This document shows positions 20,400-22,372 of a stretch of DNA of 22,372 bases, in pieces. Source of the DNA: Fomitopsis serialis (lineage: Eukaryota > Basidiomycota > Agaricomycetes > Polyporales > Fomitopsidaceae). Within the stretch, counting starts at the first letter, position 1; each line of letters begins with the position of its first letter. Position numbers and translations under genes: made by a program. Under the pieces are notes generated by a model. The model was not told where the DNA came from and made no database searches. It worked only from the letters and a program-made list of their open reading frames with translations. Location of the stretch: the NCBI RefSeq assembly GCF_022376445.1, contig NW_025955527.1:1-22372 (forward strand), given 5' to 3'.

Positions 20400-22372
20400 C
20401 TAATACTCATCATCCACTCTCCGTCGCTTTGTCGCCTTCCCATCGCGCACGAGACTGTCGACGGCCTTTGGCGGACGAGCTTCCGATTCGCCATTCCCGC
20501 GTCTTTCATCATCCACCGCACCACGCCCAGCCCACTCCGCCAAAGCCGGCCGACGCAACGGGTCATATTCCTGCAGCACAAACGCGAACTCCCGTAGCGC
20601 CTCGCGCCCCTCCACCCCCGCCTCCGTGAGCCCGCTCGTGAACATCTCCAACACGCGCCCACACGCCCACCTGTCCGCGCGGACCGTGCTGTACGCGCAC
20701 CCGTCCCCGACCTCCGGCGCCGTCCAGCCCTCCGACCCGCAGAAGCCCTCCACCGCGTCGTCCTCGCCCGTCACGTACACCGCGACGTCGAAGTCGATGA
20801 TCTGCAGGCGGTAGTCCGCGGTGTACACCAGGTTCGACGGCTTCACGTTGCGGTGGGCGACGCCGTGCGTGTGGAGGAACGAGAGGCCGTTGATGAGGTC
20901 GTGCCCCAGCGGAACGAGTCGCCCGTGGAGGTCCGCGACCAGGCCAGTCTGGGGTTTCATGACTGGCCGCTGCTGCGGGAGCACGAGCCACGCGCCTTCC
21001 GGGGAGTGGATGGTCTCGAGCAGAGGGATGATGTGCGCGCTCGGAGGCTTCAGCTCGTGCAGGTAATCGAGAATGTCGTGCTCGTCGGAATCGCGGCCGA
21101 CGTGCCTGGCGACGAAAGTCTGGCCGCGCGCTTTCGTGACGACGTACACGGTAGCTGGTTCCTGCAGGAGGTATTTCAGTGCTCTGAACGATGAAGTTGG
21201 GTTCCGGCTGTACCTCACTCGAGGAAGTAACGTCCCGCCGCTGTGTCCAGTCATCAAGGATCGTGTACCCCTTGGCGGTGAGCACACCATCTACATCATT
21301 GTTGGACTGAGTGTTCCCCTTCGTCTCCGCGGCGAACGCTGGATACTTCTGAGCATCCACTGTATTCGCGTACATGCTGAGCTCCCGCGATGCCTTAAAC
21401 CGTCCGGGGTCCTCGTCCATCAGCGCAGACGCCAGGTTGTACATAGAGAAGACGAGGCGGAATCGGTCAATGCTGTTCGTCAAGTGGAAGACATCCTTCT
21501 TGTAGTAGACCTAGGGGAGCTCATCACTCGCTCGTTCACTACGACAGAAGTCGGCTCCTACCGTGTTTCCACGCTGGAATAGAAGGTAGCGATCGGCTTG
21601 GTGATAGTGGGAGAAGTAGACGGCTACAAGCACGAATTCCTTCTTGTCATGGAACTTGTTGACGAGGCGGACTATCGCAGCCCCTTGTACCAGCAATCGA
21701 GAAAGGCCGTCTACGCCCGCAGAACCGACCTCCGCGATCAATCGGGGGATGTCGTCCACAGAGATGAAAAAGTCGCTTTTCGGACGATGCGAGGTCCTCG
21801 TCTTTGTGCCTTCAGCTTCGACTTCGACCACCAGTGGGAAGGGCCATTGCTGGTCCCCGCTGTCGTCGATTGTCAGGAATATGTATATCCCTGGACACCG
21901 GTCACTCACAATCGAACATCGAGAGTGTGCATTCCTTGTGCGGCGAACCTTGTCTTGCACCATTGTGCGAAAGGAAATAAGTAAAACGCGTCTGCTGCGC
22001 GCTGCGTAAGACATTCGGCCGTGTCTTGGTAGCTGAGTGCGAAGAGTATGTGCGGCTCCTCCGAAACACTGTTTGCATTCCCCGGATCTCTAGAGGCGTC
22101 GTAGAACGTGTGAAACGGGCGGTCGTCGGAGGTAGGAAAAACCTGTGCGAGCCTTGCATGCACCTAGTTATGAGGTGAGCATTCTGTGACTAGGCATCGA
22201 GGCGCGCACTCACGGTTATGTTCAACGTACGCTTCTTCCCCAACGACGCCATGAACGTGTCGACAAAAGGGTACCCTGTTGTCGTCCCCGTCTCGCACAC
22301 GTCGTTCCTACCGAGGTCTTCGTACTCAAAAATGGTGCGTTGACCGGCATTGACGAGGCATCCGTCATAAAA
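20400..22372 (-). CDS. Kinase-like protein with N-terminal nuclease-like region (5' truncated by window edge)
   Basis: Exons 22372-22214, 22142-21910, 21859-21562, 21510-21214 and 21161-20400 join in phase through introns of 71, 50, 51 and 52 bases, giving 582 visible residues; the start lies beyond the window. Visible residues 155-225 contain KSDFFISVDDIPRLIAEV followed by a helix-like segment and a beta-like one (EFVLVAVYF), which resembles a PD-(D/E)XK nuclease core without the usual lysine. Residues 330-560 are kinase-like: FVARH (Arg348 where the ATP lysine is expected), Glu356 as a candidate helix-C glutamate, HRNVKPSN (Asn434 for the catalytic aspartate, Lys436 and Asn439 kept), DFD at 452-454 for DFG, APE at 477-479 and Asp492 in ADRWACG. 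It is thus probably a weak kinase or pseudokinase. KATKRRRV near the end may be a nuclear signal. The order suggests a Crinkler-RHS-type effector or host-directed protein (inference). Confidence 0.75.

Noticed and set aside
19595..20662. 355-codon minus-strand frame
   Set aside because: Its first part is an out-of-frame reading of the kinase-like last exon and its end lies in the duplicated F-box upstream block.
20563..21483. 306-codon minus-strand frame overlapping the kinase-like gene
   Set aside because: Only its first half is a genuine exon (21510-21214). After the 52-base intron the kinase continues in another frame, where the kinase motifs are found; the rest is a shadow rich in Arg, Gly and Pro.

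Overview
The window looks like nuclear DNA of a filamentous basidiomycete, probably an agaricomycete and perhaps a polypore. The evidence is moderately GC-rich sequence, genes split by introns of about 50-80 bases with GT(A/G)NGT donors, CTRAY-like branch sites and YAG acceptors, and a divergent fungal F-box family in several copies. No prokaryotic operon, rRNA or tRNA gene, CRISPR array, telomere repeat or recognisable transposon protein was found. Assignment to Polyporales is an inference from the style of the gene families.

The layout is dominated by a duplicated module of about 2.5-3.5 kb, present three times. Each module has an upstream block holding decayed exons of an unidentified companion gene, followed by a four-exon F-box gene that starts with a 20-base mini-exon. 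Copy 1 is on the plus strand (upstream block 2400-4201, F-box gene 4202-5843). Copies 2 and 3 are on the minus strand (F-box 13091-11478 with block to about 15060; F-box 19088-17462 with block to about 19763). Copies 2 and 3 also share 3' flanks (10440-10640 and 11040-11477 against 16480-16690 and 17050-17461), so they form a tandem pair; copy 1 is inverted.

The copies have different fates. Copy 3 can be read as an intact protein of about 479 residues. Copy 2 is a pseudogene with several single-base deletions. Copy 1 carries one net -1 shift, which removal of a possible extra 62-base intron would mask.

At the right edge (22372-20400, minus strand) lies the 3' part of a five-exon-plus gene. 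Its visible 582 residues hold an N-terminal region of unknown type, a region resembling a degenerate PD-(D/E)XK nuclease fold, and a C-terminal protein-kinase-like domain whose usual catalytic residues are substituted. A basic run near the C-terminus suggests nuclear targeting. The architecture recalls the Crinkler-RHS-type effectors described from fungi and oomycetes, but this is an inference.

The remaining DNA (1-2400, 5844-10440, 15061-16480, 19764-20400) shows no gene I can support. It holds an AT-rich, internally repetitive island at 1480-1915, a dispersed inverted repeat (8452-8666 with 15567-15772), a local direct repeat and a nested inverted repeat. The picture is a gene-poor, fast-evolving accessory region where ubiquitin-ligase adaptor genes and an effector-like kinase gene turn over by duplication and decay.
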